Shown here: positions 8,889 through 17,537 of the stretch, piece after piece
How positions within the stretch are numbered: the stretch's first letter is position 1
Layout of the letters: the number at the start of each line of letters is the position of its first letter
Assembly (NCBI RefSeq): GCF_042433085.1
Contig: NZ_JBHLWA010000049.1
Location: 1-64,000, forward strand
Length of the DNA stretch: 64,000 bases
Direction of reading: 5' to 3'
Origin: Gallibacterium melopsittaci
Lineage (GTDB): Bacteria; Pseudomonadota; Gammaproteobacteria; Enterobacterales; Pasteurellaceae
Made by a program: the position numbers and the translations under genes
Notes under the pieces: model-generated
Told to the model about the DNA's origin: nothing
The model's input: the letters and a program-made list of their open reading frames with translations, nothing else
Databases searched by the model: none

Positions 8889-9385
8889 TGCGTAGAATTT
8901 TATCAGTATTATTAGAAAATGAATCTGGAGCATTATCACGAGTTATCGGGTTATTTTCACAACGGGCATTTAATATCGAAAGTTTGACCGTCGCACCAAC
9001 AGATGATCCAACACTTTCTCGAATGACAATTGAAGCATACGGTGATGAACAAGTATTGGAACAAATTGAAAAGCAACTGCATAAATTGATTGATGTTTAT
9101 CGTGTAATTAATTTAAGTGATGTTGAACATGTTGAGCGTGAAATTCTGCTCATCAAAGTGAAAGCACAAGGGCAAATTCGAGAAGAAATTAAGCGAATGG
9201 CGGATATTTATCGTGGTCAAATTGTTGATATTACACCAAAAACTTATACGGTGCAGTTAAGTGGGGATAGCGAAAAAGTAAATGCCTTTATTCGTGCAGT
9301 TAAAGAACAAACTACGATTGTGGAAGTTGTTCGTTCTGGGTTAATTAGCCTTTCTCGCGGAGAGAAAAACTGTTTGTTATCTTAA
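8888..9385 (+). CDS. ilvH: Acetolactate synthase III, regulatory subunit
   Basis: A 165-residue small subunit that stimulates IlvI and gives valine feedback inhibition. An N-terminal ACT domain (about residues 3-77) starts RRILSVLLENESGALSRVIGLFSQR and has the NIESLTVAPT strand. The C-terminal domain covers residues 80-160. The ATG shares its A with the ilvI stop. A terminator follows closely, so the unit is ilvIH only. Confidence 0.97.
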   Translation: MRRILSVLLENESGALSRVIGLFSQRAFNIESLTVAPTDDPTLSRMTIEAYGDEQVLEQIEKQLHKLIDVYRVINLSDVEHVEREILLIKVKAQGQIREEIKRMADIYRGQIVDITPKTYTVQLSGDSEKVNAFIRAVKEQTTIVEVVRSGLISLSRGEKNCLLS

Positions 9386-9404
9386 TCTTGTATTAAGAAA
9401 AGAG

Positions 9405-9435
9405 AAGGGAGCATATAATTTGCTCCCTTAAATTT
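9405..9435. terminator. Bidirectional terminator between ilvH and sdaA
   Basis: Stem AAGGGAGCA / TGCTCCCTT with a 7-nt loop, followed on the plus strand by TAAATTTTT. It separates the convergent ilvIH and sdaA units. Confidence 0.85.
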
Positions 9436-10800
9436 TTAATTACAAATTACTTTTATCGCTAACCCACCTTGTGAAGTTTCACGATATTTCGCATTCATAT
9501 CTTTGCCCGTTTCGTACATCGTTTCAATCACTTTATCGAGCGTAACGCGAGGTTGTGTGTTACGACGTAACGCCATACGACTTGCATTGATCGCTTTTAC
9601 AGCAGCAATCGCATTACGTTCAATACAAGGTACTTGTACTTGCCCACCAACAGGATCGCACGTTAAGCCAAGATTATGTTCCATGGCAATTTCTGCTGCC
9701 ATACATACTTGTTCAGGCGTGCCGCCCATAATTTCAGTTAATCCAGCTGCTGCCATCGAACAAGCCACGCCTACTTCTCCTTGACAACCAACTTCCGCAC
9801 CTGAAATAGAGGCGTTCATTTTATATAATGAACCAATCGCACTGGTGGTTAACAAATAACAATCACGTACCTCATCTGTGATTGGTGCGATAAATTTTTG
9901 ATAATAAGCAAGTACCGCAGGTACAATGCCACAAGCCCCATTGGTTGGTGCAGTAACCACGCGACCGCCCGCTGCATTTTCTTCATTTACTGCCAATGCA
10001 TACATATTAATCCAGTCAATAACTTTCATTGGATCACTAGAAAGAGAATTATTAGATTCTAATAGACGACGTAAACTTGCTGCACGGCGGGGTACTTTCA
10101 ATGGTCCTGGTAATAATCCATCTGTATATAAACCGTGTTGAATACAGGCTTCCATTGTTTGCCAAACTTTGCTCAAATGCGCATTTAACGCTTCTTTGCT
10201 ATGTAAAGCATGTTCATTGCGTAACATGACACCAGAAATGGCCAAACCATTTTCACGACAATGATCAATAAGGTCTGCCGCATTTTGATACGGAAATGGT
10301 ACATTACTTTCATTCGCCTGTTGTTGATTAAAATGTGCTTCATCAACAATAAAACCACCACCAATAGAGTAGTAGGTTTCACGTTTTAATAATTGATCTT
10401 GATGATAAGCACTAATCGTCATCCCATTTTCGTGTAATGGCAAGAATGTTGAATGAAATTCCATATCTTGATAGAAATCAAATGGAATCGTATGTGTCGC
10501 CAAGGCTAAAGGAAACTGTTTTTGTTGCTTTAATTGATCAATAAAAATGGGAATTTGATCAATATCTACGTTATCAGGTAGATAGCCTGCAAGCCCCATA
10601 ATAATTGCAATATCGGTGTTATGCCCACGTCCAGTCATAGAAAGTGAACCATAGACATCAATATGTAAATGCGTTACTTGCATTAATTGATTGTCAGCGA
10701 TTAATTGATCAATAAATTGTTTTCCCGCTTTCATTGGTCCAACCGTATGTGAACTAGATGGTCCAATGCCAATTTTGTACATTTCAAACACACTAATCAT
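9436..10800 (-). CDS. sdaA: L-serine dehydratase, 4Fe-4S type
   Basis: A 454-residue single-chain enzyme that deaminates L-serine to pyruvate and ammonia. The N-terminal beta domain begins SVFEMYKIGIGPSSSHTVGPMKAG, a family hallmark that binds serine. The C-terminal catalytic alpha domain contains NGACGIVPAVLAYY, SGAEVGCQGEVGVACSMAAA and TCDPVGGQVQVPCIERN, which supply the cluster cysteines. It is oxygen-sensitive by family. It lies after the serine transporter sdaC on the same strand, 96 nt apart, forming a serine-catabolism pair as in Haemophilus. Confidence 0.97.
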   Translation of the reverse strand: MISVFEMYKIGIGPSSSHTVGPMKAGKQFIDQLIADNQLMQVTHLHIDVYGSLSMTGRGHNTDIAIIMGLAGYLPDNVDIDQIPIFIDQLKQQKQFPLALATHTIPFDFYQDMEFHSTFLPLHENGMTISAYHQDQLLKRETYYSIGGGFIVDEAHFNQQQANESNVPFPYQNAADLIDHCRENGLAISGVMLRNEHALHSKEALNAHLSKVWQTMEACIQHGLYTDGLLPGPLKVPRRAASLRRLLESNNSLSSDPMKVIDWINMYALAVNEENAAGGRVVTAPTNGACGIVPAVLAYYQKFIAPITDEVRDCYLLTTSAIGSLYKMNASISGAEVGCQGEVGVACSMAAAGLTEIMGGTPEQVCMAAEIAMEHNLGLTCDPVGGQVQVPCIERNAIAAVKAINASRMALRRNTQPRVTLDKVIETMYETGKDMNAKYRETSQGGLAIKVICN

Positions 10801-10837
10801 AAATACTCACAAATTTATTATTATTCGTTATAAAAGA

Positions 10838-10862
10838 TGCCTTAGGTAACATACCTAAGGCA
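10838..10862 (-). terminator. Hairpin between sdaC and sdaA
   Basis: A perfect 11-bp stem (TGCCTTAGGTA / TACCTAAGGCA) with a 3-nt loop. On the minus strand it is followed only by a weak T run, so it is probably a partial terminator or RNA-stabilising stem within the operon. Confidence 0.6.
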
Positions 10863-10896
10863 AGGAGATGAATTTTAACGAAAATTACAACTTTCG

Positions 10897-12189
10897 TTAA
10901 GCAATAAGGTTATAAACAATATTAGAAATTGCGACTAATCCCATAATGACAACAAACACATTACTCCATCTGCCACGATAGCGCTGCATTGCTGGGATAT
11001 GTCTGATTGCGTACATTGGCATAATAAAGAGAATCATTGCAATAATAGGACCACCTAGAGATTCGATTAAACCTAAAATGCTCGGATTAATAATGGCGAC
11101 AAACCACAAAGAAAGTAGGAAGAATAGAGCAGCGACAAGGTTTAAATGACGTGAATTTGAATTGACTTGTGATGAGTTTTCGCCTTTCAATTTTAAATAT
11201 AAACCTAATAAACCTTCACGTGCTCCCATATAGTGTCCAAAGAACGAACTGGTGATGGCTAAAAAGGCAACCAATGGGCCTAAATAAGAGATATATGGAT
11301 TATCAAATTTATTAGCTAAGAAAGACAAAATAGCAATATTCTGTTCTTTTGCTAGTGCAAGATCTTCAGGTGTTAATGTGAGTACACAGCTGAAAACAAA
11401 GAACATCACGAACAATAATAAAATAGTTGCTGTTCCTTTTAAGGTCTTGCTTGCATGATGCTCGGCAACATCAGTAAATTTATATTGACGTTGTTGGGAT
11501 AATACAAAAGAGGAAATTGCTGGAGAATGATTGAATGAGAACACAAGGACTGGAATCGTGATCCAAAGAGTTAATAGAAATTCTTTTGCAGTAGGTACTT
11601 CTTGTAACATACTGGTATTCCATTCAGGGATAAGATAAACCGATAATGCAAATAAAATAAAGACTAATGGATAAACCAACCATTCTGTTACTTTTAATAC
11701 TACTTTTTCACCTAATAAGAAAATTCCAATTAAGCTCCCAATAAGGATTAATGAGAGTAAGAAACGTGGTGGAGAAGCCATTTGTAATTGATTTACAAGA
11801 AAAGAATCAACGGTATTAGTAATACCATTACCATAGATGAGTAGAATTGGGAAAATCGCAAAGAAATATAATAGGGTAATTAATTTTCCAGCAGTTTTGC
11901 CAAAGTGTTCTTCTACTACTTCCGTAATATCACTACCTGGTTTAGAGGAAGAGAGGACAAATCTTGCTAATCCTCGATGTGCTAGATAAGTCATAGGGCC
12001 AACAATAATTGTCATAATAACTAATGGCCAAAAACCGCCTTTACCTGCATTAATAGGAAGGAATAATACACCAGCACCAACTGCAGTACCGAATAGGTTA
12101 AGAATCCAAGCAATGTCGAATTTATTCCAACGTTTAGATTGTTCTGTTGCAGAATGCACAGACTCATTTACAGTTTGCTCATTTAACAT
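10897..12189 (-). CDS. sdaC: Serine/H+ symporter
   Basis: A 430-residue inner-membrane transporter of the HAAAP/STP family with about 11 membrane segments. The first segment carries NLFGTAVGAGVLFLPINAGKGG, typical of SdaC/TdcC. It brings serine in for SdaA, encoded next on the same strand. The start is the ATG at 12189, where AAGG lies 8 nt upstream; an in-frame GTG two codons earlier is less likely. A CRP-like site lies about 110 nt upstream, fitting catabolic control. Confidence 0.93.
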   Translation of the reverse strand: MLNEQTVNESVHSATEQSKRWNKFDIAWILNLFGTAVGAGVLFLPINAGKGGFWPLVIMTIIVGPMTYLAHRGLARFVLSSSKPGSDITEVVEEHFGKTAGKLITLLYFFAIFPILLIYGNGITNTVDSFLVNQLQMASPPRFLLSLILIGSLIGIFLLGEKVVLKVTEWLVYPLVFILFALSVYLIPEWNTSMLQEVPTAKEFLLTLWITIPVLVFSFNHSPAISSFVLSQQRQYKFTDVAEHHASKTLKGTATILLLFVMFFVFSCVLTLTPEDLALAKEQNIAILSFLANKFDNPYISYLGPLVAFLAITSSFFGHYMGAREGLLGLYLKLKGENSSQVNSNSRHLNLVAALFFLLSLWFVAIINPSILGLIESLGGPIIAMILFIMPMYAIRHIPAMQRYRGRWSNVFVVIMGLVAISNIVYNLIA

Positions 12190-12301
12190 ACACACACCTT
12201 TTTAAATTTAATTTATATTTTTATAAAGCCCTTTAGGGCGGCGTTATAATAGTTAAATGAATACTGGACTTCAAAAACAAAAAGGAAGTAATGTTTAATA
12301 A

Positions 12302-12317
12302 TGTGATCGTAATCGCA
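12302..12317 (-). promoter_or_regulatory. Candidate CRP site upstream of sdaC
   Basis: TGTGA-TCGTAA-TCGCA matches 9 of 10 core positions of the CRP consensus. It sits 113 nt before the sdaC ATG. In E. coli sdaC is also under CRP control, so the site is plausible. Confidence 0.55.
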
Positions 12318-12387
12318 GAAAAAAATCAATAGTGTTACATTTATGCAATATAAGTGCTTAAAAATAAAACAAATTATTAATTAAAGA

Positions 12388-12762
12388 TTATTCTTGAATA
12401 AATTGTGCATAAGCATTTAAGAAATGAATAAAATCTTCAACACCACACAAAGCAATATTTTCTTCATCATAAAATTGCAAATCGTCTTCTAAAATTTCAT
12501 CAGAAGATGATTCATCAAAAAGAATATTCGCCTTAACCATTATTTCATCGGCATTAATGTGTAATGAAAATTCTTTACCTGAAATAATTTTATCTATGGT
12601 ATGAGGTTGAGTACGAGATTGTTCAATTGCCATAAGAATTTGCTCAATTTTTGCTAAATTACCTTGAATCTCGCTATTTGCCCAACGAGCAACCGCTTCA
12701 TGTTCCATTGAACAGCTGACATTTACCGTTTGACGATCAATTCGATAAAATTGGAATTCCAT
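12388..12762 (-). CDS. yacL: UPF0231 family protein YacL
   Basis: A 124-residue acidic cytosolic protein of unknown function. It matches E. coli YacL: the start MEFQFYRIDRQTVNVSCSMEHEAVARW and the end FYDEENIALCGVEDFIHFLNAYAQFIQE fit its N- and C-terminal signatures. The ATG at 12762 has AGAGGTGAC just upstream. It lies downstream of erpA, separated by a terminator hairpin, as in the Haemophilus neighbourhood. Confidence 0.93.
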   Translation of the reverse strand: MEFQFYRIDRQTVNVSCSMEHEAVARWANSEIQGNLAKIEQILMAIEQSRTQPHTIDKIISGKEFSLHINADEIMVKANILFDESSSDEILEDDLQFYDEENIALCGVEDFIHFLNAYAQFIQE

Positions 12763-12783
12763 GTTGTCACCTCTATGATTCAA

Positions 12784-12811
12784 AAAGAAAGGCTATCAAG
12801 TTGATAGCCTT
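12784..12811 (-). terminator. erpA terminator
   Basis: Stem GGCTATCAA / TTGATAGCC (12791-12809) with T-rich sequence following on the minus strand. It may let some transcription through into yacL. Confidence 0.75.
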
Positions 12812-12822
12812 AGATATGTTGA

Positions 12823-13164
12823 TTAGATACTGAAAGAAGAACCGCAACCACAAGTTGTTGTTGCATTTGGATTATCAACAATAAAGCGAGAACCTTCTAA
12901 TCCTTCGGTATAATCAACAGTACCACCAATTAAATATTGCAAACTCATTGGGTCAACAACAAGTGTAACGCCTGAGTTATCGATAGTTAAATCACCTTCG
13001 TTCACATTTTCATCAAAAGTAAAACCATATTGGAAGCCACTACAACCACCACCAGTAATATAAACACGTAATTTTAAATTTGGATTGTCTTCACCAGCAA
13101 TGAGATTTTTTACTTTATTCGCTGCTGCATCAGTGAAAGTAAGAGGGATTGACACATCACTCAT
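12823..13164 (-). CDS. erpA: Iron-sulfur insertion protein ErpA
   Basis: A 113-residue A-type carrier that delivers Fe-S clusters to apoproteins. The three cluster cysteines are present: C41 in ITGGGCSGFQYGF, and C105 and C107 in the C-terminal TTTCGCGSSF. Length and sequence match ErpA more closely than IscA. It is transcribed away from map, the same arrangement as erpA and map in Haemophilus. Confidence 0.95.
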   Translation of the reverse strand: MSDVSIPLTFTDAAANKVKNLIAGEDNPNLKLRVYITGGGCSGFQYGFTFDENVNEGDLTIDNSGVTLVVDPMSLQYLIGGTVDYTEGLEGSRFIVDNPNATTTCGCGSSFSI

Positions 13165-13320
13165 TTTTTAACTCCTATCAATAAATCCCACAAAAAATAA
13201 CGCTGCTATTATCTAATAACCTAGTAAATCGTTCAACAATTTCATGGAAAGGTTTTTTCATTAGATAGTAAATAGTGTTATTATATTGCGCCTAAAACAA
13301 GAACAAAATTGGAGAAAAAA

Positions 13321-14118
13321 ATGGCAATTCCATTAAGAACAGCAGAAGAAATTGAAAAATTGAGAGTAGCGTGTAAATTAGCCTCAGATGTATTAGTGAT
13401 GATTGAACCTTATGTGAAAGCTGGTGTAACTACTGGTGAGTTAGATCGTATTTGTCATGATTATATTGTGAATGAACAAAAAGCTATTCCAGCTTGTTTG
13501 AATTATCACGGTTTCCCAAAATCTGTTTGTATCTCAATCAATGAAGTCGTATGTCACGGTATTCCAAGTGATGATAAAAAACTAAAAGATGGTGATATTT
13601 TAAATATTGATGTTACTGTGATCAAAGATGGTTATTTTGGTGATAATTCAAAAATGTATATTGTTGGTGAAGCACCTATTCGCAGTAAAAAGCTATGTGA
13701 AGTGACACAAGAATCGCTCTATTTAGCATTACGCACAGTCAAACCAGGTATTCGTTTAAATGAAATTGGACGTGTTATTCAACAATATGCTGAAAAACAA
13801 GGATTTTCAATCGTTCGTGAATATTGTGGGCATGGCGTAGGAACCGAATTCCATTGTGATCCACAAGTGTTGCATTATTATGCGGATGATGGCGGTGTAG
13901 TATTACAACCAGGAATGGTATTTACTATCGAACCAATGATTAATGCAGGCAAAAAAGAAATTCGTTTAATGGGCGATGGTTGGACAGTAAAAACCAAAGA
14001 TCGTAGCCATTCTGCACAATATGAACATCAAATTGTGGTAACCGAAAATGGATGTGAGGTGTTAACTATTCGTGATGAAGAAGTGGGACGTATCCAACGA
14101 ATAATGGTCAACAACTAA
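13321..14118 (+). CDS. map: Methionine aminopeptidase type I
   Basis: A 265-residue metalloenzyme that removes the initiator Met from new proteins. All five metal ligands occur at E. coli-like positions: D97 and D108 (NIDVTVIKDGYFGDNS), H171 (GHGVGTEFH), E204 (TIEPMI) and E235 (YEHQIVV). The start is the ATG at 13321 with GGAG about 6 nt upstream; the TTG four codons earlier overlaps that ribosome-binding site and is rejected. It is essential in most bacteria. Confidence 0.97.
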   Translation: MAIPLRTAEEIEKLRVACKLASDVLVMIEPYVKAGVTTGELDRICHDYIVNEQKAIPACLNYHGFPKSVCISINEVVCHGIPSDDKKLKDGDILNIDVTVIKDGYFGDNSKMYIVGEAPIRSKKLCEVTQESLYLALRTVKPGIRLNEIGRVIQQYAEKQGFSIVREYCGHGVGTEFHCDPQVLHYYADDGGVVLQPGMVFTIEPMINAGKKEIRLMGDGWTVKTKDRSHSAQYEHQIVVTENGCEVLTIRDEEVGRIQRIMVNN

Positions 14119-14124
14119 TTGCTG

Positions 14125-14166
14125 AAAAAAGCGACTTTAACTGCAAAGAAAAAGTCGCTTTTTTAT
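14125..14166 (+). terminator. map terminator
   Basis: A 14-bp stem AAAAAAGCGACTTT / AAAGTCGCTTTTTT with a 12-nt loop, ending in T residues. It lies 6 nt after the stop. Confidence 0.88.
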
Positions 14167-14218
14167 TAGAAAAAGCATAAGTTAGTTGAATTATAAGAAC
14201 ACCCATAACAGGAATATT

Positions 14219-16849
14219 ATGCAAACACAATTTACTTTACCAACCTTAACGAGTAGCACATTTACCCCATTAGAGATTCGGCAGTTATTTAATCAACTAA
14301 AAGAGAAGGAAGCTCAAGAATTTTCTCAAAATATCGATATTTATCAATTAATTAAACAACGTAGTCAACTTTGTGATCAATTATTATTGGCTTTATGGAA
14401 ACATTTTGCCTTTGATCAACAACCAATGCTCAGTTTAATTGCTGTTGGTGGCTATGGTAGAGAAGAGATGTTTCCGCTTTCTGATCTCGATTTTTTAATT
14501 TTATCCTCTGAACCATTAACAACAGAATTAGAACAAAAAGTTGCAGAGTTTGTACAATTCTTGTGGGATTGTCATTTTGAAGTTGGACACAGTATTCGTA
14601 CCTTGTCGCAATGTCTGGAAGAAGGTAAAAATGATATTAGTATTGCAACTAACCTATTAGAATCTCGCTTCTTAGCAGGCAATCAAGCATTATTTAAACA
14701 GCTTACGCAACATATTTATCAAGATGACTTTTGGTCAATCAAAGATTTTTTTGTCGCAAAACAAGCAGAGAAAAATGAACGTTACCAACGTTATCATAAT
14801 ACAGGCTATAACTTAGAGCCTGATATCAAATATAGCCCTGGTGGTTTACGTGATCTGCATTTATTGTATTGGATTGCTTGGCGGCATTTTAAAGCCAAAA
14901 ATCTTAATGATTTATTGACCTTTGGTTTTATTTATCCAGAAGAGTATCAAGCATTATTAGATTGCCAAACCTTCCTGTTTAAAATGCGTTACGCACTGCA
15001 TTTAGTGATTAAACGTTATGACAATCGTTTGTTATTTGAGCGTCAGTTAAAAATTAGTGAAATGTTGGGATATCAAGGTGTTGGAAATCAAGCTGTTGAA
15101 ACGATGATGAAAGCCTATTTCCGTAATTCTCAACAAATCATTCAATTAAGTGAAGTCTTAATGCAGGATTACCAAGAACAATTTCTATCTCCTAGTTGCA
15201 CCAAAACAGCAGAAAAAGTAGCAATTAGTCCAGCATTTTGCTTAGTAAACAACAGCATTAAGTTACAATGTAACGATATTTTTCATCATCAACCAGAAAC
15301 AATGGTTGAGTTATTTTTGCAACTGTGCCGTTATCCTCAAAGTTATATTCATTCAAGTACATTACGTCAATTACGTTTAGCATTACTAAATTTTCAAGGG
15401 TATCTCAGTCAAAATGCACAAGCACGAGATTACTTTATGCAAATTTTTAAACAACCACAGGCAATCACACGAGCGATTGCACCAATGCATCGTTATGGCG
15501 TATTAAAAGCCTATTTACGAGAATGGAAACATATTGTTGGCTTAATGCAATTTGATCTATTCCATGCTTATACTGTAGATGAGCATACTATTCGTCTTCT
15601 ATTAAAATTAGAAAGTTTTGCAAAATCAGACGCTGCAGAAATTCATCCACTTTGCTATCAAATTTATCCAACGCTAACACAACGTCCACAACTTTATTTA
15701 GCAGCATTATTTCATGATATTGCTAAAGGACGTTCTGGTGATCATGCTGAATTAGGGGCAATTGATATGTATGATTTTGCTATTTTGCATGGATTTAGTG
15801 AGCAAGATGCAGAATTTATGGCATGGTTAGTATTATCACATTTACAAATGTCGATTGTTGCACAACGACGTGATATTCATGATCCAGCAGAAATTCGACG
15901 CTTTGCGAATATTGTGAATAATAAAACCCGTTTAGATTATTTATTATGTTTAACAGTAGCGGATATTTGTGCGACTAATGAAACTTTGTGGAATAGTTGG
16001 AAGCGTACTTTATTAGCAACACTTTACCGTTATACCAAGCAACAGCTAGAGCAAGGTATAACGGTACCTTTAGATTATAGTATTCAAATTCTGCAAAATC
16101 GGATTAAAGCATTAGATATTATGCAGCCGATGCTAGAAAAATATCAGATTAAGGTAAATGATGTGAATAAGCTCTGGCAACGTTGTCCAGAAGAGTATTT
16201 CCTCCGCAACACCTCTAAACAGCTTGCGTGGCATGCTGAACATTTATGCCAGATTGAAGATTTAGCTAATGAAGTGGTGGTATTGGTCAGTAGTCGTTTT
16301 TCTCGTGGTGCAACAGAAATTTTCATTTATTGTGCGGATCAACCACAACTCTTTAATAAAGTAGTACGAACCCTTGATGCGAAAAATTTAAGTATTCATG
16401 ATGCACAAATTATTACTGCAGCAAGTGGAGAAGTGTTTGATAGTTTTATTGTTACTGAAGCAGACGGTAGTGCCTTACGCAAACCGCGTCGAGATGAAAT
16501 TTCCCAAGTGCTAAAAGCTGTATTACAAGGTGAAAAACGAGTGCCAACCGCAACAGCACGCCGTAGTAGTAAGCTACAACATTTTAATGTGCCATTGGAA
16601 GTTCGTTTTTTAAATACGGAAAAAGAAGAGCAAACAGAATTGGAATTAATAACTAAAGATCGTGCTGGTTTACTTGCGATTATCAGTGATATTTTTACTG
16701 AACAGCAATTAGGGTTAATTAATGCCAAAATTACAACTAATGGTGAAAAGGCAGAGGATTTCTTTATTTTAATGAACCAGAAAGGTGTTGCTTTAACGAT
16801 CGAAGAACGACGTTTATTACAATTAAAGTTAGAAGCTGGTTTACAATAA
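14219..16849 (+). CDS. glnD: PII uridylyltransferase / uridylyl-removing enzyme
   Basis: An 876-residue nitrogen sensor that adds or removes UMP on PII according to glutamine. Domains in order: nucleotidyltransferase with GGYGREEMFPLSDLDFLIL (about residues 80-100), a helical linker, an HD hydrolase with LFHDIAKGRSGDHAE (about 500), and two C-terminal ACT domains. ACT1 contains SIHDAQIITAASGEVFDSFIV and ACT2 contains ELITKDRAGLLAIISDIF. The ATG at 14219 follows AGGA; the open frame extends 11 codons upstream without a better signal. Length is as in E. coli (890). Confidence 0.96.
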   Translation: MQTQFTLPTLTSSTFTPLEIRQLFNQLKEKEAQEFSQNIDIYQLIKQRSQLCDQLLLALWKHFAFDQQPMLSLIAVGGYGREEMFPLSDLDFLILSSEPLTTELEQKVAEFVQFLWDCHFEVGHSIRTLSQCLEEGKNDISIATNLLESRFLAGNQALFKQLTQHIYQDDFWSIKDFFVAKQAEKNERYQRYHNTGYNLEPDIKYSPGGLRDLHLLYWIAWRHFKAKNLNDLLTFGFIYPEEYQALLDCQTFLFKMRYALHLVIKRYDNRLLFERQLKISEMLGYQGVGNQAVETMMKAYFRNSQQIIQLSEVLMQDYQEQFLSPSCTKTAEKVAISPAFCLVNNSIKLQCNDIFHHQPETMVELFLQLCRYPQSYIHSSTLRQLRLALLNFQGYLSQNAQARDYFMQIFKQPQAITRAIAPMHRYGVLKAYLREWKHIVGLMQFDLFHAYTVDEHTIRLLLKLESFAKSDAAEIHPLCYQIYPTLTQRPQLYLAALFHDIAKGRSGDHAELGAIDMYDFAILHGFSEQDAEFMAWLVLSHLQMSIVAQRRDIHDPAEIRRFANIVNNKTRLDYLLCLTVADICATNETLWNSWKRTLLATLYRYTKQQLEQGITVPLDYSIQILQNRIKALDIMQPMLEKYQIKVNDVNKLWQRCPEEYFLRNTSKQLAWHAEHLCQIEDLANEVVVLVSSRFSRGATEIFIYCADQPQLFNKVVRTLDAKNLSIHDAQIITAASGEVFDSFIVTEADGSALRKPRRDEISQVLKAVLQGEKRVPTATARRSSKLQHFNVPLEVRFLNTEKEEQTELELITKDRAGLLAIISDIFTEQQLGLINAKITTNGEKAEDFFILMNQKGVALTIEERRLLQLKLEAGLQ

Positions 16850-16863
16850 AGAGAACTTAGAAT

Positions 16864-16897
16864 ATCTGCATCTATAAATAGTAGATGCAGATCTGTT
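16864..16897. terminator. Bidirectional terminator between glnD and sixA
   Basis: An 11-bp stem ATCTGCATCTA / TAGATGCAGAT (16864-16892) followed by CTGTTTT. It separates convergent genes. Confidence 0.8.
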
Positions 16898-17353
16898 TTA
16901 TGCAGTTGGAATCTTAAATTCAATCAATTTTGTAATCTGTTCTGTTTTTTCTAAATGAACAATGGTGGCAGGATGAAATGCAATTGCCTCGCGGATTCCT
17001 AAAGCAGTAACAATTTCATCCACGAGAGGTAAGTGAGAAACAATTAGTACGCTTTTTACCCCTTGTTGTTGTAATGTTTCTAAATAATCAACGACTAACT
17101 CTGGATTGCCGTGTGGCGTTAAATTATCCCAAGTTTCTGTAAGAATTGAATGCGAAAAATGTTGTTGAACATATTGATAAGTTTGTTTTGCTCTAAGATA
17201 TGGGCTGACAAGAACTTGTTCTGGAAGCATTTGTTTAACTAGCCATAAACCCTGTTCAGATGCTTGCTCTTCACCTCTTGCTGTTAATGGTCGATCTTTA
17301 TCATTAAAAGCGGAAAAACCTGCTTCCCCATGGCGCATAATAAAAATATCCAT
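16898..17353 (-). CDS. sixA: Phosphohistidine phosphatase SixA
   Basis: A 151-residue histidine-phosphatase superfamily protein. The N-terminal catalytic RHG motif is in MDIFIMRHGEAGFS. R and H of the second half are in VSPYLRAKQTYQYV and IVSHLPLVDEI. SixA removes phosphate from histidine of HPt domains or of nitrogen phosphotransferase proteins. Small size and lack of a signal peptide fit SixA rather than cofactor-dependent phosphoglycerate mutase. It is a single gene, convergent with glnD. Confidence 0.92.
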   Translation of the reverse strand: MDIFIMRHGEAGFSAFNDKDRPLTARGEEQASEQGLWLVKQMLPEQVLVSPYLRAKQTYQYVQQHFSHSILTETWDNLTPHGNPELVVDYLETLQQQGVKSVLIVSHLPLVDEIVTALGIREAIAFHPATIVHLEKTEQITKLIEFKIPTA

Positions 17354-17537
17354 CTACCTACCTCGATTAAGTGATTCGTTAAAATTTAACGGAGATATTC
17401 TCGCATTACATAAAAAATCAGCGTATAATCTCCCACCGTTTTATTATAGGTACTTTACTTTGAAAAGTATCATCTCTTCCATCAAAAATTTTAATTATTT
17501 AAATTTCAAGTATTGTTGTTATCTTACGGAGTAATTA

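Noticed and set aside
9503..10382. Additional ORFs within sdaA
   Set aside because: They are out-of-frame shadows of a strongly conserved enzyme and lack ribosome-binding sites.
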